NCBI GenBank assembly: GCA_023268715.1
Contig: JALRLV010000009.1
Coordinates: forward strand, 1 to 59,694
DNA from: Candidatus Thalassarchaeaceae archaeon
GTDB lineage: Archaea; Thermoplasmatota; Poseidoniia; Poseidoniales; Thalassarchaeaceae
Direction of reading: 5' to 3'
Length of the DNA: 59,694 bases
Both the position numbers and the translations under genes were made by a program. Positions 32,554 to 40,723 of this stretch are shown here, piece after piece (position 1 is the stretch's first letter; every line of letters starts with the position of its first letter). The notes under the pieces are model-generated. The model saw nothing but the letters and a program-made list of their open reading frames with translations. It had not been told where the DNA came from and ran no database searches.

Positions 32554-33219
32554 TTACGAGGAATCGTCCTCATACCATTTTTTCTCTTCTTTCTCGTATC
32601 CTTCTACTTCTTCCTCTTTGTTGTAATCTACCTCGACCGAGGGAGTGATTTCGATTTGTGTTTGAGTTTTATTTCCACCAGAGGTTACTGCCATAATTCC
32701 GCCAATTAGCAAAATTATAACACCACAGCAGATACAACCAACGCCTCCACCGATACCAAAAATCGCTCCAAAGAATCCCTCAAAAATTTCTACGATTAAA
32801 TCTTCAGAAACCGCAGAAAATTCATCGGATGTAGTAATATTGTATGAAACACCTTGCTCAAGACCGCTTATTGCACCCATGTGATACCACCCCGACGGGT
32901 CATCTGAATATCCTACTGGCATCGAACCATCCGAAGTGCAATCATCATGCTTGTATTCTACTTTGGAGTCTCCCCCGTCTTCTCTAGATATCCGCATACT
33001 AAACTCATCACATCTTACATCATCACTGACAAAGATTAACACGACATCATCAGAAATTTCATGGACATATATTCCTGAATTTCCTGCCCATACTCTGTCT
33101 TCTTCTACGGCAAAATCCTCTATTCCTGAAGCACTGCTTCCGCCTAGAAATGTTAAACCGATTCCAGCTAACAAAAAAAGCGCACCAATGCCGAGGGTGA
33201 TCTTTGTGCCATTACTCAT
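32554..33219 (-). CDS. two-helix membrane protein of unknown function
   Basis: The 221-residue protein has an N-terminal transmembrane segment (about 6-28). It has an outer domain of about 110 residues with paired Cys (DDVRCDEF and KHDDCTSDG), then a second hydrophobic segment (about 145-178) containing the cluster GCICCGVIILLIGG. The cytoplasmic tail is strongly acidic (EEEVEGYEKEEKKWYEDDSS). The double Cys within the membrane segment is a possible lipidation site, but this is speculative. It lies 31 bp downstream of a membrane-anchored regulator gene on the same strand and may be its partner. No known family. Confidence 0.65.
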   Translation of the reverse strand: MSNGTKITLGIGALFLLAGIGLTFLGGSSASGIEDFAVEEDRVWAGNSGIYVHEISDDVVLIFVSDDVRCDEFSMRISREDGGDSKVEYKHDDCTSDGSMPVGYSDDPSGWYHMGAISGLEQGVSYNITTSDEFSAVSEDLIVEIFEGFFGAIFGIGGGVGCICCGVIILLIGGIMAVTSGGNKTQTQIEITPSVEVDYNKEEEVEGYEKEEKKWYEDDSS

Positions 33220-33250
33220 GCCTATACCGGAAAAAAATGGCTATTTTACT

Positions 33251-33904
33251 CTAAGCCATTTCTGCTCTTAGATCTAGCCAATTATACTCCAATTTGGAAG
33301 TTCTCAGACAACTTAGGTGGTCTGCTAATCGCAACTCTCCCTCAGCAACTATACCTCTTGTTCTTAGCACGCCTAATGCTGAGTGAACCGCTGAACGTGA
33401 CCTACCTAGATCCCTTGCAAGTGCAGCTTGCGAGCGAGGTGAATCTGAGCGAATCAGACGGGCCACAACTGCCTGTTGTAATTCGGATAGTCCAACAGGG
33501 AGCATAGAAGCAGCTCGGGCATCATCAGTGACTCCAGTGCCGATTAGAATCTCAACCTGGGCGGGTGCGCCAGCGTAGTAACAGGTTCGTCCATTTACTG
33601 ACATTGTGGTAACCGATTTTTCTGCAACCAGGACATCAAGATGATGCCGAAGAGTTCCATTAGCGGCATCTAGCCTTCGTTGTAATTCACGAAAATGAAT
33701 CCCTGGAGAGAGATTTAGAGTAGACATTATTTTTGCTCTGACAGGATTTTCCCAATTCTCCCGTGGTGCTGAAAGTGTTCCTTGGGTTGCAGGTGGAACC
33801 ATGCCTGGAACTAGCGTTCCGAGGCCAATAGCACCACCTGCCAGTGCTACGAGCCCGTCAACGACGACAGAACGCTTACTGCGCCACTGTTCTATCAACG
33901 CCAT
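33251..33904 (-). CDS. membrane-anchored winged-helix regulator
   Basis: A 217-residue protein with a possible transmembrane or membrane-inserted segment at about 14-40 (VDGLVALAGGAIGLGTLVPGM). Two wHTH units follow. Residues about 55-110 contain GIHFRELQRRLDAANGTLRHHLDVLVAEKSV, a pattern typical of archaeal membrane-bound HTH proteins. Residues about 145-200 contain SQAALARDLGRSRSAVHSALGVLRTRGIV. Such one-component regulators may sense envelope state directly. The start is ATG at 33904. The downstream membrane gene may be a target or partner. Ligand unknown. Confidence 0.75.
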   Translation of the reverse strand: MALIEQWRSKRSVVVDGLVALAGGAIGLGTLVPGMVPPATQGTLSAPRENWENPVRAKIMSTLNLSPGIHFRELQRRLDAANGTLRHHLDVLVAEKSVTTMSVNGRTCYYAGAPAQVEILIGTGVTDDARAASMLPVGLSELQQAVVARLIRSDSPRSQAALARDLGRSRSAVHSALGVLRTRGIVAEGELRLADHLSCLRTSKLEYNWLDLRAEMA

Positions 33905-34001
33905 AGGACACGTTCATATTGTTCAGGCTTTGAAGGATGCGGCTGTATGAATCAAACATGCATCGTAATTGTAATCTGGGTAGAATTGCTCGAATCAGCG
34001 A

Positions 34002-34454
34002 TTATTCCGATTCAATCAATTCCTTGTGAGTCTTCATGTAAGCGACTAACGGGCCAAGAAGACGGCCGCAGGTTCTGCCATGAGTGGTTAATCGGTATGT
34101 GACCCGGATAGGGGGACCTTCTTCCACAACTCTTTCGACTAGACCATGTTCCTGACAAGTTGTTAATTTGTCGGAAAGGGTACGAGATGAAATTCCCCTT
34201 AGTAGTGTCCTCAGTTCATTGAACCGACGATCTCCAGCGATGTATAGTGCGGCTAGAATTTCTATTGTCCATCGAGATGAGAACATCTCAAAGGCATCAA
34301 CTGCCGCATCGACTTCCCAACCGATATCAACATCTTCATCATAATACGCGGCGAAAATCTTTCTGATACTTCGACCGCTTCTTTGAACTTCAACGATGGA
34401 CTTCTGAACATAGTTGAAGTCCTTCTCTGAAAGGGTCATCGGTTTGCGACTCAT
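34002..34454 (-). CDS. HxlR-family transcriptional regulator
   Basis: A 150-residue winged-helix protein of the HxlR type. The core reads FEMFSSRWTIEILAALYIAGDRRFNELRTLL (about 56-86), then GISSRTLSDKLTTCQEHGLVERV (about 88-110), then VTYRLTTHGRTCGRLLGPLV (about 119-138). These are the 'W.l.IL..L..G..RFnEL...i.gIs...Ls..L..L...Glv.R......v.Y.LT..G..L' pattern of the family. Starting at ATG 34454 places a clear TATA element and a palindrome just upstream. A longer start at 34529 would put them inside the gene. HxlR members respond to aldehydes, redox stress or other small molecules and often control a neighbouring gene and themselves. No sensing Cys is obvious (one Cys in TCQEHG, one in RTCGR). 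Confidence 0.88.
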   Translation of the reverse strand: MSRKPMTLSEKDFNYVQKSIVEVQRSGRSIRKIFAAYYDEDVDIGWEVDAAVDAFEMFSSRWTIEILAALYIAGDRRFNELRTLLRGISSRTLSDKLTTCQEHGLVERVVEEGPPIRVTYRLTTHGRTCGRLLGPLVAYMKTHKELIESE

Positions 34455-34483
34455 GTACAACAGGTTACGCACAACGTATCTAG

Positions 34484-34492
34484 TGTATAAAA
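34484..34492 (-). promoter_or_regulatory. TATA box of the HxlR-type regulator
   Basis: The minus strand reads TTTTATACA immediately after the palindrome. It is about 33 bp upstream of the ATG at 34454, so a start of transcription near 34460 would give an almost leaderless mRNA. Confidence 0.6.
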
Positions 34493-34506
34493 TGCACCTA
34501 AGTGCA
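34493..34506. promoter_or_regulatory. palindromic operator candidate, copy 1
   Basis: TGCACCTAAGTGCA is a 14-bp site with perfect 5-bp arms (TGCAC/GTGCA). It directly abuts the TATA element of the HxlR-type gene, at the place where TFB contacts the DNA. It matches copy 2 at 34561-34574 in 12 of 14 positions when both are read towards their TATA elements. It is a good candidate for the site bound by the regulator itself. Confidence 0.6.
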
Positions 34507-34560
34507 ACCACGTACTCTGTCCGATTCATATAGGGGCGGTCACTCGTTTAGTGTGAAAAC

Positions 34561-34574
34561 TGCACTGAGATGCA
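34561..34574. promoter_or_regulatory. palindromic operator candidate, copy 2
   Basis: TGCACTGAGATGCA shares 12 of 14 bases with copy 1 and is immediately followed by ATATTACAC, as copy 1 is followed by TTTTATACAC. The operator-then-TATA geometry is thus the same but points away from the regulator, towards the micro-ORFs. Confidence 0.55.
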
Positions 34575-34596
34575 ATATTACACCGGAGATGAAGAA

Positions 34597-34665
34597 ATGG
34601 ACAAATGGCTAGAGAAATGGGTTGATGAGATAATGGAAAACTGGGATGATGAGGTGATCTCTTGA
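34597..34665 (+). CDS. micro-ORF (22 codons) downstream of HxlR-type operator
   Basis: An ATG-started frame encoding a 22-residue acidic, Trp-rich peptide (MDKWLEKWVDEIMENWDDEV, then two more residues). Spaced Trp, Leu, Ile and Val could form an amphipathic helix. It lies 23 bp after the second palindrome, and an in-frame ATG at 34633 is the alternative start if transcription begins about 25 bp after the TATA-like element. Its stop TGA overlaps the TTG of the next frame. With only 22 codons it may be chance; the operator context is the reason to list it. Confidence 0.3.
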   Translation: MDKWLEKWVDEIMENWDDEVIS

Positions 34666-34748
34666 GTTGGAATCAAGTAAAAGAGCAACTAATTCGTGGG
34701 ATGGCGGCTGTAAAGGCACCTTCATGGTCACGCTACTCTACATTGTAG
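34662..34748 (+). CDS. micro-ORF (28 codons) overlapping the previous one
   Basis: The frame begins at TTG in the overlap TTGA and encodes 28 residues, basic and with two Trp (key stretch WNQVKEQLIRGMAAVKAP). The stop TAG lies four bases before the end of the convergent HAD/ECH gene. The same TTGA stop/start overlap is used by the glycosyltransferase pair at 43892-43895, so the arrangement is possible in this genome. An ATG inside (34701) would leave only 15 residues. It may be non-coding. Confidence 0.2.
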   Translation: MSWNQVKEQLIRGMAAVKAPSWSRYSTL

Positions 34749-34752
34749 AAAA

Positions 34753-36819
34753 TCAGTTGTTGGTGTAATTTGGTCTACGCCCCTGAATGAGTGCACTTAG
34801 ACCCTCGAGTGCATCAGAGCTAGCGAATATATCGTCAAGTCGATCTAGTTCTAGGGATAGACCTTGCTGGAGATTTTCCCCAGTAAGAACCGCATCATTG
34901 AGTAAATCATTAGCCATTGAAAGGGCGATTGGTGCGGTCCTGCTGAGTGATTTCAGTTGGCGTGATACCATCTTGTCTTCAGGATCAAAATCTTCGGGAC
35001 AATCACCAGCCACCAGAAATTCCATGTTTGCATCATTGTAAAAATCAAGGGCGAATGCAGCGGTTGGATGGGAACTATCAGCAGGCCTTGCAGGATACTT
35101 GTTGCTTGGTTTACCTGAAGCTGAAATTGCAGATACGGTCTGTTCAACTTCGCTTGGTTCAACTAAATGAGTGAGAAGACCGAGTGAGGCCGCACTACCA
35201 GCGTCGAGGAAATTTCCTGCTAGAACGGCGAATCTAGCCGCCTCAATTCCACAAATTCTAGGGGTGCGTTGGGTGCCTCCTAATCCAGGGTAAATTCCGA
35301 TACTAGTTTCCGGGAATCGAAATTGTGTTCGCCGTGTTCCGATTCTATAATCACAGGCAAGAGCTAATTCCAATCCTCCCCCGAGGGCTAATCCTGTAGT
35401 GAGAGCGATTGTTGTCTTGTCTGAATTTTCTAACTTGTTCAGAACTTCATGGCCGTTGGCTGTGAATTCGTAGATATCGCCAAATGCATCAGCTTGAATC
35501 TTGTCGACAAAGAATTTGACGTCGGCTCCTGCGATGAATGCTTTACCTGCCCCATCAATCACTATTGTCTTGACATCCTCACGAGAGTTGAGAGAATCAA
35601 GTGCGTTACCTAATTGTTCCACAACAACTTCGTTTAGAGCATTCATTGCTTCGGGTCTATTTATTCTAACAGTTGCAACTTCGCCATCAACATGAATGTC
35701 TACGTAATTGAACTCCAGAGGTTCAGTCAATTCAGCAAACCAATTCGGCAACTCGAATTCCGCTGAATCTGCATAGGATTGAGCCATTGACACCGCCTCT
35801 GAAATACCGATTCGATTTGCTATTTCGAAAGGCCCTAGAGCCCAACGTAATCCTACTTTCGCCCCACGATCCACATCTTCCATGGAACAGATTTCTTCCT
35901 CGACAATCTGGGCTGATACTGCGAAAACCTGCCCCATTAATCGCTGGCGAATAATCGCCGCCGCCTCATCTCCACATTGAGTATCTTCACCAATATCCCA
36001 TATTTCACCATCTTCGACCATTTTTCTGAGATTCGCAGCACCTGTATATCTAGGGCAATGCAATTGTTCGGCTAAGTAATCGGTAGAATGCAAGGCGATA
36101 GGGGGCCCTGTCAAATTCATCAGGGCAAATGGGCCCATTCCTATTCGGAATGCCTTTTCTGCAACCGCATCGATTGCCGCTGCGCTAGCAACTCCCTCTT
36201 GTAATAACAAACAGGCTTCGTTTAGCCAAGGAACAAAGAAGCGGTTTACAACGAAACCAGGTCGATCTTTACAGATGATAACGACCTTACCCATTGTTTT
36301 GCAATATTGCTCAACTGCGTCTAGGGATTGCTTTGATGTAGTTTCAGCGGGGATTATTTCGATTAGCCTATTTTTGGCTGGGTGGTAAAAGAAATGTAAA
36401 CCAACGAAGCGATCTGGTCTACCGGTCGCTTCGGCAAGAGCATTGACGCTCAAAGAGGAGGTATTCGAAGCGAGAATTGTGTCTTCGTCGCATACCTCAT
36501 TGAGGGTCGAGAACACAGCGGTTTTGATATCGAAGTCTTCGAAAACAGCCTCGATAACAAGATCGGTATCCTTGGCAACGTTTTCGGTTCCAACAACACC
36601 AGTGATTCTAGCTTTGATTTGCTCTGCCTCAGTTTCGCGAAAGATTCGCCTTTCAATCGCTTCATCCAGAAAATTGGCAATAATCGATTGACCACGTTCA
36701 ACCCATTGTTCTTCTCGGTCAACCATCTGTACATCGAATTGCTCTTGGGCAGATTTTTGCGCGATTCCCGAGCCCATGTTTCCTGCACCAATTATTGCTA
36801 CACTTCCGATAGGTCGCAT
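34753..36819 (-). CDS. 3-hydroxyacyl-CoA dehydrogenase / enoyl-CoA hydratase fusion
   Basis: A 688-residue bifunctional enzyme with the dehydrogenase first and the hydratase second, the reverse of bacterial FadB. The N-terminal NAD site is IIGAGNMGSGIA (about 8-19). The dehydrogenase pocket includes SNTSSL (about 118-123), LHFFYHPAKNRLIEII with the catalytic His (about 141), and NRFFVPWLNEA. The hydratase part (about 375-640) has AFIAGADVKFF for the oxyanion hole, ALGGGLELALACDYRI and PETSIGIYPGLGGTQRTPR with both catalytic Glu. This order is known from archaeal beta-oxidation and 4-hydroxybutyrate cycle enzymes. 'FFYHPAKNR' differs from the common 'FFNPVPxMxLVE'. Substrate chain length is unknown; fatty-acid breakdown fits a heterotroph. 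The start is ATG at 36819. Confidence 0.93.
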   Translation of the reverse strand: MRPIGSVAIIGAGNMGSGIAQKSAQEQFDVQMVDREEQWVERGQSIIANFLDEAIERRIFRETEAEQIKARITGVVGTENVAKDTDLVIEAVFEDFDIKTAVFSTLNEVCDEDTILASNTSSLSVNALAEATGRPDRFVGLHFFYHPAKNRLIEIIPAETTSKQSLDAVEQYCKTMGKVVIICKDRPGFVVNRFFVPWLNEACLLLQEGVASAAAIDAVAEKAFRIGMGPFALMNLTGPPIALHSTDYLAEQLHCPRYTGAANLRKMVEDGEIWDIGEDTQCGDEAAAIIRQRLMGQVFAVSAQIVEEEICSMEDVDRGAKVGLRWALGPFEIANRIGISEAVSMAQSYADSAEFELPNWFAELTEPLEFNYVDIHVDGEVATVRINRPEAMNALNEVVVEQLGNALDSLNSREDVKTIVIDGAGKAFIAGADVKFFVDKIQADAFGDIYEFTANGHEVLNKLENSDKTTIALTTGLALGGGLELALACDYRIGTRRTQFRFPETSIGIYPGLGGTQRTPRICGIEAARFAVLAGNFLDAGSAASLGLLTHLVEPSEVEQTVSAISASGKPSNKYPARPADSSHPTAAFALDFYNDANMEFLVAGDCPEDFDPEDKMVSRQLKSLSRTAPIALSMANDLLNDAVLTGENLQQGLSLELDRLDDIFASSDALEGLSALIQGRRPNYTNN

Positions 36820-36858
36820 GGCCGGGCGAGCCGAGACCTACCAATGAAACCACCGATT

Positions 36859-36875
36859 CCGGTCCTTCGGACCGG
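36859..36875. repeat. short GC-rich hairpin between divergent genes
   Basis: CCGGTCC-TTC-GGACCGG is a perfect 7-bp stem with a 3-base loop, lying 40 bp before the HAD/ECH ATG and about 60 bp before the divergent secreted-protein ATG. It could be an operator or an RNA structure in the HAD/ECH leader. Confidence 0.45.
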
Positions 36876-36935
36876 TGGAGTCGAATCAAAAATTTCACCC
36901 AATCAACTATTATCACAGTCTCATGTGGACAGTTT

Positions 36936-39596
36936 ATGCAACATACGCGGCGATTGCTAGCAATTGTCTTACTAACCATGCTAATTTCATCGAGTCAGGT
37001 GGCTATCGCTAATAGTAGTGGGAAATACAATTCATCTAGTGGCTGTAATTGTCACGGCAGTTCTCCAGATTCAAGTTTGACCCCAACTCACAATTTTCCT
37101 GCAACATACACACCAGGACAACTTTACTCCCTAAATCTCGGAATGAATGGAGGTGTTTCCGGTACAAATGGAGGATTCAATCTTCTAGTATCAGATGGTA
37201 CTCTGTCAACTGGATTCGGTATCATGAATACCCAAGTTAATTCAGCAGGAAATCAAGGAACTCATCAATTCCCTGACTATCGAAGCTGGTCGTTAGACTG
37301 GACTGCACCTTCATCTGGGTCAGGTACCGTAACCTTCACTCTTGCAGTTAACGCTGTGAATGGTAATGGTGCTGTTTCTGGTGATGGATGGGCGACTACG
37401 ACATTCCAATCTAGTGAGGGTTCAGGTTCGACAAATACACCTCCAGAGGCTTCTTCTGTTTGGTTCGTGCCTAGCGAACCAACGAAGGCCACAGGATTGG
37501 CTATGGATTACACCTACTATGATGCAGATGGAGATTCAGAACAAGGAACTCAAATCCGCTGGAAATTAAATGGAAACAATGTGGGAGACCTAAATGACCA
37601 AACTTCGGTATCTCAGACCTGGCTTGCAAAAGGTCAACAATGGACATGCACAGTTACGGTAAAGGATGGTACTGACCAAGGTGAACCGGTTACTATCGGA
37701 CCTGTTACAATAAACAATACACTTCCAATAGCGAGGAATCTGGAACTTACTCCTGAGAATCCCATTGATACCGATGAATTAGTATTGGACTACGAGTACT
37801 TTGATTTAGATGGAGAACCACAACAAGGGACTGAGATTCGCTGGTATCTCGATGGGGCTAGAATACCTGAATTAGATGACGTGGATAGCGTCTCTCCGTT
37901 GATGATTCGTAGTGGAGATCAATGGGAAGCCTCAGTCAAACCTAACGATGGTGATGAGTTTGGTGAAATCGTATACACAGGGGTTGTTGTAATCGGTTCA
38001 TCGAATAACCCACCTATTGCCACAGTTTACGTCTCTCCAGTTGGGAATGCTCGAACTGATGATTCATTGCAGGTTAACGTCGGTTGGACTGACCCAGACG
38101 GTGATACAGTTCAATCTACTGAGATTCGTTGGTTTAGAGACGGAGTTCAAGTATCTGCATACAATGATCTAACCGATGTACTATCCGAATCCACTTCCAA
38201 GGGAGAGACTTGGACCGCTAAAGCAAGAGTAAGTGATGGCTTACTGTGGTCGAATTGGGTTGAGAGTGAGGATTTGATAATTCTCAATACTCCTCCCAAA
38301 GTGGAATCGATTGAGATGTTACCTTCTGGGAAATTAACCACCTCGATGAATCTCAGTGTCATTTGGGAACAAAGTGATGTCGATGGAGATTCGGAAATGA
38401 ACAGCCAAATTCGTTGGTGGGTTGATGGCGAATGGGTAAGGGAATACGACGGTATGACTGAAATTCCAGCCTCTGAGACTGTTAGAGACCAGAGTTGGTC
38501 TGTACAAGTTGTTCCAGGTGACGGAGACGACTTGGGAACCTCGATGAAAACCACCTCAAGACAGATTGAGAATGGAGCTCCGGGTGACATGATGGTCTAT
38601 CTTGGAAATGGTGATGCTGGATTTACAGGAGATGTAAGTGAAATGCCTCCTCTTCCAACATTACCAGCCACCTCCCTAGAATCATTGGTTGTTTATGCTT
38701 CGGCTGCAGACCTAGATGGAGAACCAGTTTCTTTCCATATTTCTTGGGCTCGCAATGGGTTCTCAGTGCCGGATCTAGAAGATACTCTAGCAATACCCGC
38801 AGATAGGCTAGAACCCGGACAATCTTGGATTGTGACCGTTACAGCGAGTGATCCGTGGGGTCTATCGACAATTTCTGAATTAGAAATCGAAATTGCTAAT
38901 GTTCCACCCACTGCGATGATATCGACTTCTCCTGAACCACCTATTGCTGGAGCATTTATCACCCTCGATGCTTCGATGTCAACAGATATCGATGGAGATA
39001 TTATTCACCACATGTGGGATGTAAATGGAGTCAGTTTAACCGGCGAGATAGTCAATGTGCAGTTGGGAGCCGGTGCTCATTCTGTAATGCTAACCGTAGT
39101 CGATGATATGGGAGATACTAGTACAAGTGTGTCATACATCACATTCGGGGATGTGACTACGGTGAGTGACCTTTCAGCGACACTTTCTGGTAGTGAAGTG
39201 GAACTATCTTGGGAATGGACAGAAGGTGAAACTAATTTCCGAATATATCGTTCAAGCAGTCCATTCATCTCCTCTGAACATGGCGCAAATGGAGAAGCAT
39301 TAGTCACAGACCTAGAACCTGTTGGAGAGACTACCGAGTTATTTTGGAGTGAAACTGCTCCGGTAGCTTCTACTCTCTACTACGCAGTAACCGCAGAGGT
39401 TGACAGTCTCGAGGTCTTGTGGCTCTTTGAGACGGATAATACCGCCAGTGTTGATGCTTCACAAGCCCCTAATTCCATAGATGTCCAACCTACTGGTTCA
39501 ATTTCTGCGATGTCATTACCCTTGACGATAATCATGCTACTGGTTGGCCTGGCGAGTATTGGGATAACTTTGTTCGGTCGAAGGAGGGATGCCTGA
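36936..39596 (+). CDS. large secreted protein with CXCH motif (choice-of-anchor V-like) and PKD-like domains
   Basis: An 886-residue surface protein. A signal peptide (about 1-26) is followed by GKYNSSSGCNCHGSSPDSS, a Cys-x-Cys-His-Gly motif near the mature N-terminus. A beta domain with YTPGQLYSLNLGM comes next, as in choice-of-anchor V/Reeler-like domains, where a Cys-His pair is usual. About six Ig-like or PKD-like repeats (each with 'D.DGD....tqIRW..dG..V' or 'PPTAMISTSPEPPIAG', then 'STDIDGDIIHHMWDV') fill residues about 165-745, then a fibronectin-like domain. A C-terminal helix (about 860-880) and GRRRDA anchor it. The first gene of a three-gene operon: its stop TGA overlaps the next ATG. 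Whether CXCH carries heme, metal or a disulfide is unknown. Confidence 0.82.
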   Translation: MQHTRRLLAIVLLTMLISSSQVAIANSSGKYNSSSGCNCHGSSPDSSLTPTHNFPATYTPGQLYSLNLGMNGGVSGTNGGFNLLVSDGTLSTGFGIMNTQVNSAGNQGTHQFPDYRSWSLDWTAPSSGSGTVTFTLAVNAVNGNGAVSGDGWATTTFQSSEGSGSTNTPPEASSVWFVPSEPTKATGLAMDYTYYDADGDSEQGTQIRWKLNGNNVGDLNDQTSVSQTWLAKGQQWTCTVTVKDGTDQGEPVTIGPVTINNTLPIARNLELTPENPIDTDELVLDYEYFDLDGEPQQGTEIRWYLDGARIPELDDVDSVSPLMIRSGDQWEASVKPNDGDEFGEIVYTGVVVIGSSNNPPIATVYVSPVGNARTDDSLQVNVGWTDPDGDTVQSTEIRWFRDGVQVSAYNDLTDVLSESTSKGETWTAKARVSDGLLWSNWVESEDLIILNTPPKVESIEMLPSGKLTTSMNLSVIWEQSDVDGDSEMNSQIRWWVDGEWVREYDGMTEIPASETVRDQSWSVQVVPGDGDDLGTSMKTTSRQIENGAPGDMMVYLGNGDAGFTGDVSEMPPLPTLPATSLESLVVYASAADLDGEPVSFHISWARNGFSVPDLEDTLAIPADRLEPGQSWIVTVTASDPWGLSTISELEIEIANVPPTAMISTSPEPPIAGAFITLDASMSTDIDGDIIHHMWDVNGVSLTGEIVNVQLGAGAHSVMLTVVDDMGDTSTSVSYITFGDVTTVSDLSATLSGSEVELSWEWTEGETNFRIYRSSSPFISSEHGANGEALVTDLEPVGETTELFWSETAPVASTLYYAVTAEVDSLEVLWLFETDNTASVDASQAPNSIDVQPTGSISAMSLPLTIIMLLVGLASIGITLFGRRRDA

Positions 39597-40723
39597 TGCG
39601 TGGTAGAAATATCGCTCTTGCTACGATTACTCTAATGCTAATTGCAACCCAAGGTACTGTTGCTAATCCTGGTGGTAATGGTGACTCAAACAGGGATTTC
39701 GTTTGTGGAGGTTCTTGCCACGGGGACCCTTCACTGAGTGCCCCTTCCACGGCAACTATTTCGATTACATCAGGAAATACTGCGTTCACAGGAACCGCCT
39801 ACCAATTAGATACAACAATTGAGATTGATTTGATTTCACCTTCGAGAATCCTAGGTGTATTTCTTCTATCTTCGACTAATGGAAATGGAGATAACCCTGA
39901 AGATCAAGGTTGGAATATTATTCAGGATCCATCTGGAACGACAGTAAACTATGTCGAAGTAATTGTTCCAACAAATGGTGTGGTTAGCCTAAGTTGGGTA
40001 CTTACAGCACCCGAACAAGTCGGTGATACAGATCTAATCGTAGCGATCCATCACGGAGCTGGATATCAAGGCCTCGCCTATCTTGGAGTATCTGATCCTC
40101 ACTCGATTTCAATCGACCCAGTGCCTGATAACCTACCCGGCTTTGCTCTTGATTGGAGTGCGCCAAATTACCGAGTTACAGGCGACACATCTCCTGTTAG
40201 TGTGCTGACTCAAAATACCACAGAAATTTCTGTTGAATGGAAATTGGAAGGAGAATCAATGACTCATCCTGCAACTGTCGAAGCAGGGATGGAAAATGAA
40301 TGGTTAGTACACCTGCCTGCGACCATGGGTGATGGAAGAATTGTCTATCGTGTAACTACCTCGAATGGTGAGTTTGATGTGACTCAGCCTTGGCTGACGA
40401 TGGGAACTGTTCCGCCTTTATTCGATGGTAGTTTGATGGGTGCTAGGGCTCAAGGATTTGCAGGGGCATTCATGATAGTCGCACTTATGGTAAGCCTTCA
40501 AGGACTGTTACAACCAGCCAAAAGGAAGCATGAATTGGATCAAACAGAAGAAGTGGAGGCAGCCGAGGATCCGCCAGTCGAATCAGCAGTTGAGGAATCA
40601 ACATTGGATGAAGATGCGGCATATAGAGCACGTCTTCTGAAGTACGATGAACATCCAGGGTTACTTTGGGACCCTGTGGAAGAAGAATGGGTTGATGATC
40701 CAGATTTCGGAGGTGATGAGTAA
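39596..40723 (+). CDS. secreted protein with CX3CH motif (choice-of-anchor V-like)
   Basis: The 375-residue product has a signal peptide (about 1-22) and then DSNRDFVCGGSCHGDPSLS, a Cys-x3-Cys-His-Gly motif at about residues 37-43. A roughly 130-residue beta domain follows, with TAYQLDTTIEIDL and IVAIHHGAGYQGLAYLGVSDPHSI, including the His pair HH near residue 157. A second beta domain follows, then a membrane helix (about 285-303). The cytoplasmic tail of about 70 residues is acidic. It resembles the N-terminal domain of the preceding gene. Both junctions in the operon are one-base stop/start overlaps (TGATG before, TAATG after). The CX3CH spacing is a rare variant of the heme c site CX2CH, so heme attachment is only a possibility. 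Confidence 0.8.
   Translation: MRGRNIALATITLMLIATQGTVANPGGNGDSNRDFVCGGSCHGDPSLSAPSTATISITSGNTAFTGTAYQLDTTIEIDLISPSRILGVFLLSSTNGNGDNPEDQGWNIIQDPSGTTVNYVEVIVPTNGVVSLSWVLTAPEQVGDTDLIVAIHHGAGYQGLAYLGVSDPHSISIDPVPDNLPGFALDWSAPNYRVTGDTSPVSVLTQNTTEISVEWKLEGESMTHPATVEAGMENEWLVHLPATMGDGRIVYRVTTSNGEFDVTQPWLTMGTVPPLFDGSLMGARAQGFAGAFMIVALMVSLQGLLQPAKRKHELDQTEEVEAAEDPPVESAVEESTLDEDAAYRARLLKYDEHPGLLWDPVEEEWVDDPDFGGDE

Larger units (their letters stand above)
34530..34752 (+). other. intergenic region with second operator and micro-ORFs
   Basis: This 223-bp gap between the regulator and the HAD/ECH gene holds no gene of normal size. It contains the second palindrome and TATA-like element (34561-34580), then two overlapping very small reading frames on the plus strand. 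A weak inverted repeat CACT-cgttt-AGTG lies at 34541-34553. Confidence 0.5.

Noticed and set aside
34455-34529. longer N-terminus of the HxlR-type regulator from ATG 34529
   Set aside because: It would place the TATA element and palindrome inside the coding region; the extra 25 residues do not resemble the family.
37020-37080. classical cytochrome c heme site in the secreted protein
   Set aside because: The motif is Cys-x-Cys-His, one residue short of CXXCH; heme attachment is kept only as a possibility in the findings.
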